Shown here piece by piece: positions 38,325 through 47,413 of a stretch of DNA of 64,000 nucleotides (the first letter of the stretch is position 1; each line of letters starts with the position of its first letter). Both the position numbers and the translations under genes were made by a program. Below the pieces are notes generated by a model that saw nothing but the letters and a program-made list of their open reading frames with translations, did no database searches and was not told where the DNA came from. Source of the DNA: Aliiroseovarius sp. S1123 (GTDB lineage: Bacteria; Pseudomonadota; Alphaproteobacteria; Rhodobacterales; Rhodobacteraceae); contig NZ_JALKBE010000002.1 in assembly GCF_023015885.1 (NCBI RefSeq), positions 612,991-676,990 on the forward strand, in the 5' to 3' direction.

Positions 38325-39809
38325 TCATGTTCCGAACAACACCGTCCAGCGGGCAATCAGATCATGCTGCAATCGCCGCGACCGGCGGCTCCACCCTTTT
38401 GCGCCCTCAGGCCGTTCCCGGAACGCTTTCTGAATGGCACCCCGCCGCTCCATGTCCGCGGTGAAAATGGCAAATGCCAGTTCGCGCCCGTTCGGCACCG
38501 TGACATAGCCCGCGAGCGCCGACACGAAGTTCAGCGTCCCAGTCTTGGCGCGGATCACGTGGGTTCCGCCATCAGGCAATAGCTCGGACCTGGGCGGGAT
38601 GTTCTTCAGAAGCGGTGCAAGCTCGCCTTCCGGGGACAGCGTGACCAACGCACGCACCATGTCGCGCGCCGTCACAATGGACTGATCACTCAGCCCACTA
38701 TGGTCCGCAAATCTCAGCCGCCGCGTGCCCAGCGCGTCCTTTGCCCAGTCGGACATCTGATCCGCCGAGCCTGCCAAATCCGCGGGCGCGCCGCCCGCCT
38801 CGACACTGGCGGCCATCCCGACCACTTCTGCCGTCAGGTTGGTCGAGTATTTCAGCATGCCTTGCACGATCTCAGCGACCGGGGCGGACGCGTGCGACAC
38901 CAAAACGTCGCCCTCCGCCACGCCATCTTGCGACAGCGGGCGCGGCAGTTTCACCCCCTGCCCGCGCGCCAAAACCTGAAAGACCTCGCCCGTGTAGATG
39001 TCAGGCCGCCGTACCGGCAACCAGCGCGATCCCCCTTTGCCCAAGGCCGCCTGCGCAACTGTCCAACTGTCAACGCCCGCCGCATCCCTATAAGTGAAGA
39101 TCGGAGACTTCCTATCCACGACCTCCATCCGGGCCACCTTCACCGCAGGGCGCAACGTTTCGGACCGCGCATCCATCGCCACGGCCCAGCTCTGCCCCTC
39201 GCGTTTCCATTCGAAATGTACGCGGTTGAAATTCAAGTTCAGCCCCGAAATCGACGGGTTATACCCCAGATGATCCGGCTGTCCCGGGTCGATCACCCGC
39301 TGATAGGGCAGATACGCGCCGTTCACATGAAACTTGCCTGAGATCCCGGTCACGCCTTGCGCACGCAGTTCTTTCGCCATCTGTGACAACGCGTCCGTGT
39401 CCAGCGTCGGATCGGCACCGCCCACAAGGATCAGGTCGCCCTGAATAACACCGTTCAGGACGGGGCCGGTCGTAACCAATCGCGTTTGGAAGCGGTGCGT
39501 GCCACCAAGCGTCGACAGCGCATACGCCCCGGTGATCGCTTTCGCGACACTGGCGGGCGGCAAGGGCAGCACGGGATTGTGAACTTCCAGAACCTCTCCG
39601 GTGCGCGCATCCGCCACCATGAAACCAATCTTCCCGCCCAGACCAGCATCGGCCACCAAGGCCGCGACAGAGGGCAGACCTCGCTTGGCGTAGTCGCCCG
39701 GTTTGGGCGCGGGAAAAAGCGACGTAGCGGGTGCGTTGGCGAAGGCAGGCATCCCTACCCCGGCCCCCAATCCCGCCAGAAATGCGCGTCTTGAAAAAGG
39801 GTTCGTCAT
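38325..39809 (-). CDS. dacB: D-alanyl-D-alanine carboxypeptidase/endopeptidase (PBP4)
   Basis: 494 residues. The three penicillin-binding motifs are present: SVAK in PLPPASVAKAITGAYAL, SxN in LKYSTNLTAEV and KTG in RAKTGTLNFVSAL. The N-terminus SRRAFLAGLGAGVGMPAFANA looks like a twin-arginine (Tat) signal. It is probably a periplasmic enzyme that trims peptidoglycan cross-links. A Tat signal is unusual for PBP4, so a Sec signal with a lucky RR pair remains possible. Confidence 0.93.
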   Translation of the reverse strand: MTNPFSRRAFLAGLGAGVGMPAFANAPATSLFPAPKPGDYAKRGLPSVAALVADAGLGGKIGFMVADARTGEVLEVHNPVLPLPPASVAKAITGAYALSTLGGTHRFQTRLVTTGPVLNGVIQGDLILVGGADPTLDTDALSQMAKELRAQGVTGISGKFHVNGAYLPYQRVIDPGQPDHLGYNPSISGLNLNFNRVHFEWKREGQSWAVAMDARSETLRPAVKVARMEVVDRKSPIFTYRDAAGVDSWTVAQAALGKGGSRWLPVRRPDIYTGEVFQVLARGQGVKLPRPLSQDGVAEGDVLVSHASAPVAEIVQGMLKYSTNLTAEVVGMAASVEAGGAPADLAGSADQMSDWAKDALGTRRLRFADHSGLSDQSIVTARDMVRALVTLSPEGELAPLLKNIPPRSELLPDGGTHVIRAKTGTLNFVSALAGYVTVPNGRELAFAIFTADMERRGAIQKAFRERPEGAKGWSRRSRRLQHDLIARWTVLFGT

Positions 39810-39883
39810 GGGGCGAGTTAACCCGCTGGCTTTCGCGCAATCAAGACGGAAACCTGTTGATCAGCACAATCTTTCTGACAGGT

Positions 39884-40480
39884 TCACCAGTCACCGCGCG
39901 CGCGGATCTGGGACGACGAGACTTCCAGCATTGGCACATTCACCAAAGACCAGGCCGGGGCTTCAGACACACGCAATTTTGCGGCCTGCCGCCCCGAGAT
40001 CTGAGCCGACCGGAAACGGCGGGCTGCCTTGGACATGCGGGCCGCGCCCCGATCGCCCGGCCGGGCCAAGATGCCAACGGGTACATTTGACATGATCCAG
40101 TTCCACCGCTCCCACCGATGAAAATCGGCCAGATTGTCGGCCCCCATCAGCCAGACAAAATGGACACCGGGATAAAGTGCAATCAGTGCCTCGAGCGTTT
40201 CCGCCGTATAGCGCGTTCCTGTGTGTGCCTCGATCTGTGTGACCTTCACACGCGGGTGCTGCATGATGGATCTCGCTTGCGCCATCCGCTGCTCCAGCGG
40301 CGCCGGCCCGTGTGATTTCAAGGGGTTGCCCGGCGTCACCAGCCACCACACCTGATCCAACCCGAACCGCTTCAACGCCTCGCGCGTGATGTGTACGTGC
40401 CCCTCGTGGGCCGGATCAAAGGATCCGCCCAATAGGCCAATCACCTGACCGGGGCGTGCATATGGAAATTCATGGCGCAT
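39884..40480 (-). CDS. nadD: Nicotinate-nucleotide adenylyltransferase
   Basis: 198 residues. It makes nicotinate adenine dinucleotide in NAD synthesis. The nucleotidyltransferase motif [18 protein letters not shown], the middle [13 protein letters not shown] and the final SSSQIRARG (the SSxxIR motif) are present. In many genomes nadD sits by obgE or rsfS, but not here. It is divergent from a KAP NTPase gene of foreign character. Confidence 0.95.
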   Translation of the reverse strand: MRHEFPYARPGQVIGLLGGSFDPAHEGHVHITREALKRFGLDQVWWLVTPGNPLKSHGPAPLEQRMAQARSIMQHPRVKVTQIEAHTGTRYTAETLEALIALYPGVHFVWLMGADNLADFHRWERWNWIMSNVPVGILARPGDRGAARMSKAARRFRSAQISGRQAAKLRVSEAPAWSLVNVPMLEVSSSQIRARGDW

Positions 40481-40524
40481 GGGATTAGGACTTACCCGAT
40501 AGATATCTGAAATTGGAACAAAAA

Positions 40525-41943
40525 ATGTCGAATCGCATGAGATTGACCATCAAAGAACCACACATCGAGCTGTACAAAGATGGCTTTGAAGGCAACTGCA
40601 AGCTTCAGCGCGAGGGAACAGGCAAGCAACTCTCTCAGCTTGTAGAGGATTTTGATGAAAGCCTTGTCATTGCGTTGGATGGAGCGTGGGGGTCGGGCAA
40701 GAGCTTCTTCCTGAAATGCTGGGTGGGGCAACACCTGCAGGACCACGGAGCGGCAACACAAACGGTGTATTTCGACGCGTTTCAGCACGACTATTTGGAT
40801 GACCCGCTCTTCGCTTTGACTCTTCGCGTGAAAGAGATGCTCGAAAAGGACGGCGTTGCGAGTGATGCCGATGGCAGCGCAGATAAGGCACGGCGCCAAA
40901 AACGGAAAGAGGCCGCAATCAGGCTCGGGAAGGCAGCGCTTCGTGTTGGCGCAGCCATCGCCACATTCGGCGCAACTGAACATCTGGGCGACTTGGGGGA
41001 TGCAGCGGCGCTCGCCATCAAGGACGAAGCGCTGAACGCAACCAACTTGGAAAGTCCAGAAGAAGAAAAATTCTGGAAAGCACAACACGCGCGCGTGAAG
41101 GCGATGGTTGAATTCAAAGCCGCATTGACGCTGCTGACGTCACCTGACGAAGCGGGCGCACCCACCCAAAAGCTTGTCATTGTCATAGACGAACTGGACC
41201 GCTGCCGCCCGGATTACGCACTATCTCTGCTTGAGATCATCAAGCATTTCTTTGCCGTGGACGGGGTGCATTTTGTTCTGGGTGTGAATTTGAAGGAGCT
41301 ACAGAACTCGGTGAAGGCGCGGTATGGGGCGGGCGTGGATGCAGCGCTGTATTTGCAGAAGTTTGTGACGCTTGGACTTCGGCTGGGTGAGCCGACAAAC
41401 CACGACCTACCATCTGACTATCTACGTTATTTTTCGGCAATCGCGAATGAGATGGGTATATCTCATCATAACGGAACTAGCATCGCTCGGGACTACCTAC
41501 ACCTCATGCAAGGAAGCGACGTTCTCTCTCTAAGAGGCCTGCAAAAACTAGCGCGCCACATCGCCCTAACTTCGACTAGACTAGGCAACCCACATGACGG
41601 ATGGGGCACGGATACAACACGATATCACCCATTCCTGACAATTGGTCTGTTTATCCTAGATTCCTTTAAACCAGAGCAGCTTGGGAAAGTTCGTTCACGA
41701 TCGGAGCAATGGAGTGAGATATCTTCCTTCTTCCACCTAGTGGTTCCTGAGAGTTCTTCCGCACGCGGCCTCCATATCTCTACCGCTTGGCACCTCTGCT
41801 ACCAGCAAGAATCGGATTATCATCATTGGGGGGAGTTGCTAGGACAAACCGATTACCAAAACTGGACGGAAAGCTATGATCGGTCTGTTCTGCGACACCT
41901 AATCGAAACACAAGTAGACCAAATTCAATTCTATTCGAGCTAG
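40525..41943 (+). CDS. KAP family P-loop NTPase
   Basis: 472 residues. The P-loop is GAWGSGKS (about residues 53-60) and the KAP-type Walker B is [26 protein letters not shown] (about 215-240). Between them is the KAP insertion, with an Ala/Gly-rich stretch ([21 protein letters not shown]) that could touch a membrane. KAP NTPases include PifA of plasmid F, which excludes phage T7, so a defence role is possible. Composition becomes AT-richer in the second half, and it sits alone between nadD and ettA. A TTG start 12 bases upstream is an alternative. Confidence 0.82.
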   Translation: MSNRMRLTIKEPHIELYKDGFEGNCKLQREGTGKQLSQLVEDFDESLVIALDGAWGSGKSFFLKCWVGQHLQDHGAATQTVYFDAFQHDYLDDPLFALTLRVKEMLEKDGVASDADGSADKARRQKRKEAAIRLGKAALRVGAAIATFGATEHLGDLGDAAALAIKDEALNATNLESPEEEKFWKAQHARVKAMVEFKAALTLLTSPDEAGAPTQKLVIVIDELDRCRPDYALSLLEIIKHFFAVDGVHFVLGVNLKELQNSVKARYGAGVDAALYLQKFVTLGLRLGEPTNHDLPSDYLRYFSAIANEMGISHHNGTSIARDYLHLMQGSDVLSLRGLQKLARHIALTSTRLGNPHDGWGTDTTRYHPFLTIGLFILDSFKPEQLGKVRSRSEQWSEISSFFHLVVPESSSARGLHISTAWHLCYQQESDYHHWGELLGQTDYQNWTESYDRSVLRHLIETQVDQIQFYSS

Positions 41944-42022
41944 CCACAGCGGCGAAGGAATTGCCCTTTCCTTGCACATTCGCTAGACCACCGCAAACCG
42001 CGACTTTCAACGGAGCATTCAC

Positions 42023-43678
42023 ATGGCCGCTTATCAATATGTCTATCACATGGATGGAGTTTCCAAGACCTATCCCGGTGGCAAGAAATGCTTTGAAAAT
42101 ATCCGCCTCAGCTTCCTGCCCGGCGTAAAGATCGGCGTCGTTGGCGTGAACGGCACTGGTAAGTCGACGCTGATGCGCATCATGGCGGGCATCGACAAAG
42201 AATTTCAGGGCGAGGCTTGGGCCGCCGAAGGCGCCAAAGTCGGCTATCTCCCGCAGGAGCCCGAGCTGGACGCATCCTTGGATGTGCGTGGCAATGTCAT
42301 GCAGGGCGTGGCCGAGAAGAAAGCGATCCTCGAACGCTATAACGAACTGGCCATGAACTACTCGGACGAAACCGCGGACGAGATGGCCAAGCTGCAAGAC
42401 GAGATTGACGCCCAGAACCTGTGGGATCTGGACGCGCAGATCGACGTCTCGATGGAGGCGTTGCGCTGCCCCCCCGATGACGCCGACGTCACAACCCTGT
42501 CGGGCGGTGAGAAACGCCGCGTCGCGCTCTGCAAGCTGCTGCTGGAAGCCCCCGACATGCTGCTGCTCGACGAACCGACCAACCACTTGGACGCCGAGAC
42601 CATCGCGTGGCTGCAACAGCACCTGATCGACTATAAAGGCACCATCCTGATCGTCACCCACGACCGTTATTTCCTGGATGACATCACCGGCTGGATCCTT
42701 GAACTCGACCGCGGGTCGGGCATTCCCTACGAAGGCAACTACTCGGCATGGTTGGAACAGAAAGCCAAGCGACTGGCCCAAGAAGCCCGCGAGGATAAGT
42801 CCAAACAGAAAACGCTCGAACGCGAATTGGAATGGATGCAGCAGGGCCAGAAAGCCCGCCAAGCCAAATCCAAGGCCCGTATCGCTGCCTATAACGAGAT
42901 GGCGAACCAGTCCGAGCGTGACAAAGTGGGCCGCGCCCAGATCGTCATTCCCAACGGCCCCCGTCTGGGCGGCAAGGTGATCGAGGTCGAAGGCCTGAAG
43001 AAACACATGGGCGACAAGCTGTTGATCGAGAATCTCGACTTCTCGCTGCCCCCCGGCGGCATTGTCGGCGTGATCGGCCCGAACGGCGCGGGTAAGTCGA
43101 CGCTGTTCAAAATGCTGACCGGTCAGGAACAGCCCGACGAAGGCACCGTGGAACTGGGCGACACCGTGAAACTGTCCTATGTGGATCAGTCGCGTGATGA
43201 CCTGAACGATGGCGACACCGTCTGGGAAGCGATTTCCGGCGGCGCCGAGATCATCGAACTGGGCGACGCGCAGGTGAACTCCCGCGCTTATTGTTCGTCA
43301 TTCAACTTCAAAGGCGGCGATCAGCAGAAGAAGCTGAACCTGCTGTCGGGCGGTGAACGCAACCGCGTCCACATGGCGCGTCTGTTGAAAGAGGGCGGCA
43401 ACGTGCTCCTCCTCGACGAACCGACCAACGACTTGGACGTGGAAACCCTCCGCGCTCTCGAAGACGCACTGGTGGATTTCGCCGGCTGCGCCGTCGTCAT
43501 CTCGCACGACCGCTTCTTCCTTGACCGTATCTGCACCCACATCCTCGCTTTTGAGGGCGACGCCCATGTGGAGTGGTTCGAAGGCAACTTCGAGGATTAC
43601 GAAGAGGACAAGAAGCGCAGGCTGGGACCGGATGCCCTAGAGCCCAAGCGCTTGAAGCATAAGAAGTTTACGCGGTAG
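42023..43678 (+). CDS. ettA: Energy-dependent translational throttle protein EttA (ABC-F)
   Basis: 551 residues with two ABC ATPase domains: Walker A GVNGTGKST and GPNGAGKST, signatures LSGGEKRR and LSGGERNR, and Walker B LLLDEPTNHLD and LLLDEPTNDLD. The interdomain P-site tRNA interaction motif is the charged region after RLAQEAREDKSKQKTLERELEWMQQG. EttA binds the ribosomal E site and gates translation by energy state. The whole length matches the family. Confidence 0.97.
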   Translation: MAAYQYVYHMDGVSKTYPGGKKCFENIRLSFLPGVKIGVVGVNGTGKSTLMRIMAGIDKEFQGEAWAAEGAKVGYLPQEPELDASLDVRGNVMQGVAEKKAILERYNELAMNYSDETADEMAKLQDEIDAQNLWDLDAQIDVSMEALRCPPDDADVTTLSGGEKRRVALCKLLLEAPDMLLLDEPTNHLDAETIAWLQQHLIDYKGTILIVTHDRYFLDDITGWILELDRGSGIPYEGNYSAWLEQKAKRLAQEAREDKSKQKTLERELEWMQQGQKARQAKSKARIAAYNEMANQSERDKVGRAQIVIPNGPRLGGKVIEVEGLKKHMGDKLLIENLDFSLPPGGIVGVIGPNGAGKSTLFKMLTGQEQPDEGTVELGDTVKLSYVDQSRDDLNDGDTVWEAISGGAEIIELGDAQVNSRAYCSSFNFKGGDQQKKLNLLSGGERNRVHMARLLKEGGNVLLLDEPTNDLDVETLRALEDALVDFAGCAVVISHDRFFLDRICTHILAFEGDAHVEWFEGNFEDYEEDKKRRLGPDALEPKRLKHKKFTR

Positions 43679-43683
43679 GAGAG

Positions 43684-43708
43684 CGGCCCCTTCGGGGCCG
43701 TTTTTTTT
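43684..43708 (+). terminator. Terminator of ettA
   Basis: Stem CGGCCCC / GGGGCCG with loop TTC and eight T. Confidence 0.95.
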
Positions 43709-43793
43709 GGGGGGGCAGCGTGAAAGCAAGTTTGATTTCAATCTCTCGTTCGCGCATAAGTTTATTCAAACGTATTTCAAACAGGTGTCTCGA

Positions 43794-44681
43794 ATGAGCA
43801 AAGGCAGATCAGTTCGTCTCTATTTGGCTGAAGGAACTCCGACAGGTGTTTTGACTGCAGAGATTGTGAAATGGACAGGCCATGTTCTCTCAGCCCCAAG
43901 ATCCAAGCTGGATGTGGCGCTCAAGCGAGACGAACTTCGGAGGACAGGTGTTTATATCCTCTTTGGAGCTCCCTTTGAGGCAGATTTACCAAGCGTCTAT
44001 GTCGGAGAGGGAGATGACATTTCAAAACGTCTCTACTCCCACTCGAAGGATGAGAACAAAGATTTCTGGGATCGCTTTGTCGCTGTTACCAACAAAGACC
44101 TAAACTTGACGAAGGCTCACGTAAAATACCTCGAAGGTCGGCTCATTTCGTTGCTGATCGCAGCGAAGAAAAGCGAAGTAGTAAACAGAACCGAGCCCGA
44201 TTTCGACAGGCTACCGGAAGCGGACATTTCAGATATGGAGACTTTTCTGGAAGAAATTCAGCTGATACTCCCGGTTATAGGCGTTGAATTCTTCAGAAAA
44301 GCTGGGAGCTCTGCGTCTAAATCAGCAATTCAATCAGAAGCTCAGGCTCCTGAATTCTTTTTGCGCCACAGTAAGAAGGGAATCAACGCGACTGCCACAG
44401 AGATTGATGGTGAGTTTATTCTCAAAGCTGGATCGGTAGGTGATCTCAAAGAAGCCTCGTCTTTCCACGAGCGGATTGCGGAAGTCAGGAAGCAAGTTCT
44501 TTTATCCGGCAGAGCTGAAGAGATTGGAAATGGTAGCTTCAGACTTGTTGATGATGTTGCATTCTCCAGCCCATCAGCTGCCGCTGTGTTCTTGTTTGGA
44601 ACCTCGAGAAACGGTCGTACTGATTGGCTATTCAAAGGCTCCAAGCAATCATATGGAGATTGGAAATCTGGTCAGCTCTGA
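43794..44681 (+). CDS. GIY-YIG nuclease-like protein with C-terminal DUF4357
   Basis: 295 residues starting at MSKGRSVRLYLAEG. About residues 44-130 form a GIY-YIG-like domain with GVYILFGAPFEADLPSVYVGEGDDISKRLYSH. The end (about 255-295: SPSAAAVFLFGTSRNGRTDWLFKG) is a DUF4357 domain, a pairing often found in mobile or defence-related proteins. Codon use and AT content stand out from the neighbours. The upstream bases 43707-43793 are in frame but poorly conserved. A copy of an interspersed repeat follows the gene. Confidence 0.78.
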   Translation: MSKGRSVRLYLAEGTPTGVLTAEIVKWTGHVLSAPRSKLDVALKRDELRRTGVYILFGAPFEADLPSVYVGEGDDISKRLYSHSKDENKDFWDRFVAVTNKDLNLTKAHVKYLEGRLISLLIAAKKSEVVNRTEPDFDRLPEADISDMETFLEEIQLILPVIGVEFFRKAGSSASKSAIQSEAQAPEFFLRHSKKGINATATEIDGEFILKAGSVGDLKEASSFHERIAEVRKQVLLSGRAEEIGNGSFRLVDDVAFSSPSAAAVFLFGTSRNGRTDWLFKGSKQSYGDWKSGQL

Positions 44682-44718
44682 CTAGGTATCGCTTCACTTG
44701 TCCACCATCCACGCCTGA

Positions 44719-44767
44719 CCCTGGGTGGGCGGAACGCCCTCCCGTGGGGAGGGTCGGGCGTTGTCCG
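44719..44767. repeat. Interspersed GC-rich repeat, copy 2
   Basis: The copy matching 22390-22440: CCCTGGGTGGGCG, then AACGCCCTCCCGTGGGGAGGG, TCGGGCG and TTGTCCG. It differs from copy 1 by a 2-base deletion and a few substitutions and lies just after the GIY-YIG gene. Confidence 0.75.
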
Positions 44768-44802
44768 GCCTGTCGACCGGACGTAAGGGCAAAATGCAAA
44801 CG

Positions 44803-45192
44803 CTACTCCTTCTTCACCGGAACCGGATTGCCATCATCATCCAGTGAGACGAAGACGAAGACGCCCTCGGTCACCTTGTGTTTCGACCGGCCACGGTCAC
44901 GTTCGGACCACGCCTCCAGCGTGATCGCCATCGACGTGCGGCCGACCCGTGTGACCTCGCCATACAGACACAACACATCGCCCACCTTGACCGGCGAGAT
45001 GAATTTCATCGCGTCCACCGCCACGGTCGCCACGCGCCCGCCTGCGTATTCCGCGGCCAGCACACCGCCCGCGATGTCCATTTGGGACAGGACCCAACCG
45101 CCGAAGATGTCTCCGGCCACGTTGGTGTCCTTGGGCATGGCAAGCGTGCGCAGGATGATGTCGCCTTCGGGGGCGGATTGGGTGTCAGACAT
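44803..45192 (-). CDS. yciA: Acyl-CoA thioesterase YciA-like
   Basis: 129 residues of hot-dog fold. The segment LRTLAMPKDTNVAGDIFGGWVLSQMDIAGGV carries the acyl-CoA hydrolase motif with the catalytic Asp in GDIFGGW. It hydrolyses short and medium acyl-CoAs. The start at 45192 follows a CGAGG sequence. It is convergent with the GIY-YIG gene across the repeat. Confidence 0.93.
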   Translation of the reverse strand: MSDTQSAPEGDIILRTLAMPKDTNVAGDIFGGWVLSQMDIAGGVLAAEYAGGRVATVAVDAMKFISPVKVGDVLCLYGEVTRVGRTSMAITLEAWSERDRGRSKHKVTEGVFVFVSLDDDGNPVPVKKE

Positions 45193-45283
45193 GGTGGCCT
45201 CGTTCATTGCTTACCATTATTGTTAACTCGTGGGTAAGCCGCGCCAAGGCCCCATGCAAGAACGCCGTTACGTGACACGCGGT

Positions 45284-45712
45284 TCACGCGGCGCGGGCGA
45301 CGTCGTAAAGCTCATTCAGCAGATCCAGAAGCGTTTCCATCTTCTCGGTCCCGAACTTCTCTTCCAGATCCTCATAGATCCCTGCAGCCTTCTGCGACAT
45401 GGCGAGGTACTTTGCCCGGCCTTCCTCGGTGATCTGAACGCGGCGACGGCGGGCGTCCGTGTCTGCCACACGCTCGATCAATCCACGCTCGGTCAGGGTT
45501 TTCAGGATGCGCGACAGGCTGGGCGGCATCAAGACGCAGCGCTCGGCCAGTTCGGTGGCGCAGCAGGGTTTGCCTTCGGCCAGCACGCGGATCACGCGCC
45601 ATTGTTGGACCGTCAGACCGATATCATCAAGTTCCTGACGGAAGGGTTTGAGGGTTGCCTCACGGGCGTGAAGCAGGGCCAGAGGCAGCGCGCGATCGAG
45701 TTTCTTCATCAT
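45284..45712 (-). CDS. hpaR: Homoprotocatechuate operon repressor HpaR (MarR family)
   Basis: 142 residues with the start MMKKLDRALPLALLHAREATLKPFRQEL typical of HpaR. The winged helix is at about 40-110 (VLMPPSLSRILKTLTERGLIERV, wing DTDARRRRVQI). It represses the 4-hydroxyphenylacetate/homoprotocatechuate meta-cleavage genes. It overlaps the end of hpaF by about 50 bases on the same strand. The other hpa genes are not in the window. Confidence 0.88.
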   Translation of the reverse strand: MMKKLDRALPLALLHAREATLKPFRQELDDIGLTVQQWRVIRVLAEGKPCCATELAERCVLMPPSLSRILKTLTERGLIERVADTDARRRRVQITEEGRAKYLAMSQKAAGIYEDLEEKFGTEKMETLLDLLNELYDVARAA

Positions 45713-46106
45713 GGTCAGTCCTTTCGCGGATGGCCGCGTGGATCGTGCTCCAACCTTTGCGGCTGAAGCGGGTTTCGATTTCCTGAACCTCAAGACTAAG
45801 AATGAAGGGCGTGTCGCCCATCTGCGGGCGCAGCGCGTCCTCAACCGCGCTGTAAAGGGTGTCGGCGATGGCCTCGCGCGTGGCCTCGTCCCGTCCCTGC
45901 CCTAGTCTGAGGATCATATCCAGGAAGTGATACCCACCTGCCCCGTTGCCAATGGCGTCGATGTCAGCCTCGAACCCACGTACGCGGATGCCGCCAATGG
46001 GGCATTTCCCCGTGGCGACCAAAGCCGTGCGCATGGTTTCGGCCAGAGCGGAAAGATCCGCGTGCTGGCCCAGCCCGTTGCTGAATTCGAATGACAGGTG
46101 TGGCAT
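45660..46106 (-). CDS. hpaF: 5-carboxymethyl-2-hydroxymuconate delta-isomerase HpaF
   Basis: 148 residues of the 4-oxalocrotonate-tautomerase-like HpaF family, starting MPHLSFEFSNGLGQ with the catalytic Pro1 after Met removal. It isomerises the ring-cleavage product of homoprotocatechuate. AAGGAG is five bases before the ATG. The usual product is about 125-130 residues; here the last ~17 residues (DHDEETRSRAASGPASRP) lie over the hpaR start in another frame. Confidence 0.88.
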   Translation of the reverse strand: MPHLSFEFSNGLGQHADLSALAETMRTALVATGKCPIGGIRVRGFEADIDAIGNGAGGYHFLDMILRLGQGRDEATREAIADTLYSAVEDALRPQMGDTPFILSLEVQEIETRFSRKGWSTIHAAIRERTDHDEETRSRAASGPASRP

Positions 46107-46180
46107 GTTCACTCCTTAACACCGACAATAAATACCCGTCGCGCCTAGATTGCAAATCATTGCGGGTGCAACAAGTTGTC

Positions 46181-47413
46181 TCAGGGGGCGATTATGCCTG
46201 CCGCCACCCACGCATCGAAATCCGCCAGCACACGGTCCGAGAACGCGGCGTCGTTGATATGGCAGTCCAGCTCGATTAGGGACACGTTGTCCGGGCAATG
46301 GGTGCGGATCTCGTCGACGAACGCCGCAAGCCCCTCGGCGTCATGCAGTGGCCCACCGGGACGGTCCCATTCGTTGCCACCTTGAAGCGGCAAGATCAGG
46401 TTCACCGGGCTTTTCGCGCCCGATAGCTGACGGCACATTGCCTGCGCCATCTCGCGCCTCTGGTCGGGGGTCATCATAACCGAGGACAGAAGCCGGTTAT
46501 GTGCATGCACCTCCTGCCCCGCCAGTTTCGGCGGTACGTCCTGCCAACCGATGAAATCCACCAGATCATAGCACCCGATCGAGACCATTTGCGGTGTGCC
46601 AGACGCGCCCGCATTGGTCATACGGTCCGGACCGGCAGAGATGCTCGAGCCCATGATATGATTGCCCAGCTCTTGCGGGGCGAAATCCAGAACGGCAGCA
46701 AAGGCGCCCTCGCTTGCAAGGCTTTCAAAGGCGCGCCCTCCCATGCCGGTGGCGTGGAACACAGCGACTTCGAACCCACGAGCTTCAAGTGCGGGTTTCA
46801 AGCTGACCATGTAACGCAACACGGTTTTACCAAAGCTGGTCATGCCGATGAGCGGCTTTTGGAAGTCCGGCTTCTCGACCGCACGCGCCGCACCCAGCAC
46901 GGCACCTGCCGCCTGTGACAGCGACGCCTTACAGATCGAGTTCAGCCCGTACAGCCCGCCTGCCCAGAGGATCATCTGCACATCGGCCGGTAGACGCTCA
47001 GGCGGGATCAAGGGCGAGAAACTGACCGTCGAGACCACGTATTTCGGCACCCCAATCGGCAGCGCCTGACACAGGTCCAGCGCCGCATCCGTGCCCATTG
47101 TGCCGCCCAGAACGATCAGCCCGTCAAACACGCCCTCGCGGTAGAGTTTCAGCGCTAAAGCGGCCGAGCCCTGCGCCATGATCTGCATGGCGGTGTTTTC
47201 GTCCCCGCTGTCGATGGCGGCTTGGATCGACGACCCACCCGCCTCGGCCACGTCATGTTTGGAATAGTCACACGGCGCAGACGGATCACCCAGTACCGAG
47301 ATGTCCATCGTGGCCACGCCACCGCCCTGCGCCCGGATCACATCGGCGATATAGTTCAGCTCGTCATCTTTGGTGTCATAGGTCCCGACGACCAGAATTG
47401 TTTTGTCGCTCAT
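46181..47413 (-). CDS. Tm-1-like ATP-binding domain protein (UPF0261)
   Basis: 410 residues. The two-domain Tm-1-like fold is recognised by ILVVGTYDTKDDELNYIADVI at the start, FDGLIVLGGTMGTDAAL, and the second part KPLIGMTSFGKTVLRYMV and FHATGMGGRAFESLASEG. Homologues include the plant Tm-1 inhibitor of tobamovirus replication. In bacteria they often sit next to a TIM-barrel partner of the phosphoenolpyruvate-hydrolase-like family, missing here. It overlaps the aldehyde dehydrogenase gene by four bases (ATGA). Confidence 0.88.
   Translation of the reverse strand: MSDKTILVVGTYDTKDDELNYIADVIRAQGGGVATMDISVLGDPSAPCDYSKHDVAEAGGSSIQAAIDSGDENTAMQIMAQGSAALALKLYREGVFDGLIVLGGTMGTDAALDLCQALPIGVPKYVVSTVSFSPLIPPERLPADVQMILWAGGLYGLNSICKASLSQAAGAVLGAARAVEKPDFQKPLIGMTSFGKTVLRYMVSLKPALEARGFEVAVFHATGMGGRAFESLASEGAFAAVLDFAPQELGNHIMGSSISAGPDRMTNAGASGTPQMVSIGCYDLVDFIGWQDVPPKLAGQEVHAHNRLLSSVMMTPDQRREMAQAMCRQLSGAKSPVNLILPLQGGNEWDRPGGPLHDAEGLAAFVDEIRTHCPDNVSLIELDCHINDAAFSDRVLADFDAWVAAGIIAP

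Noticed and set aside
45660..45712. A frameshift in hpaF because of its overlap with hpaR
   Set aside because: Both frames have full family motifs; only the last few hpaF residues overlap, so no error is needed to explain it.
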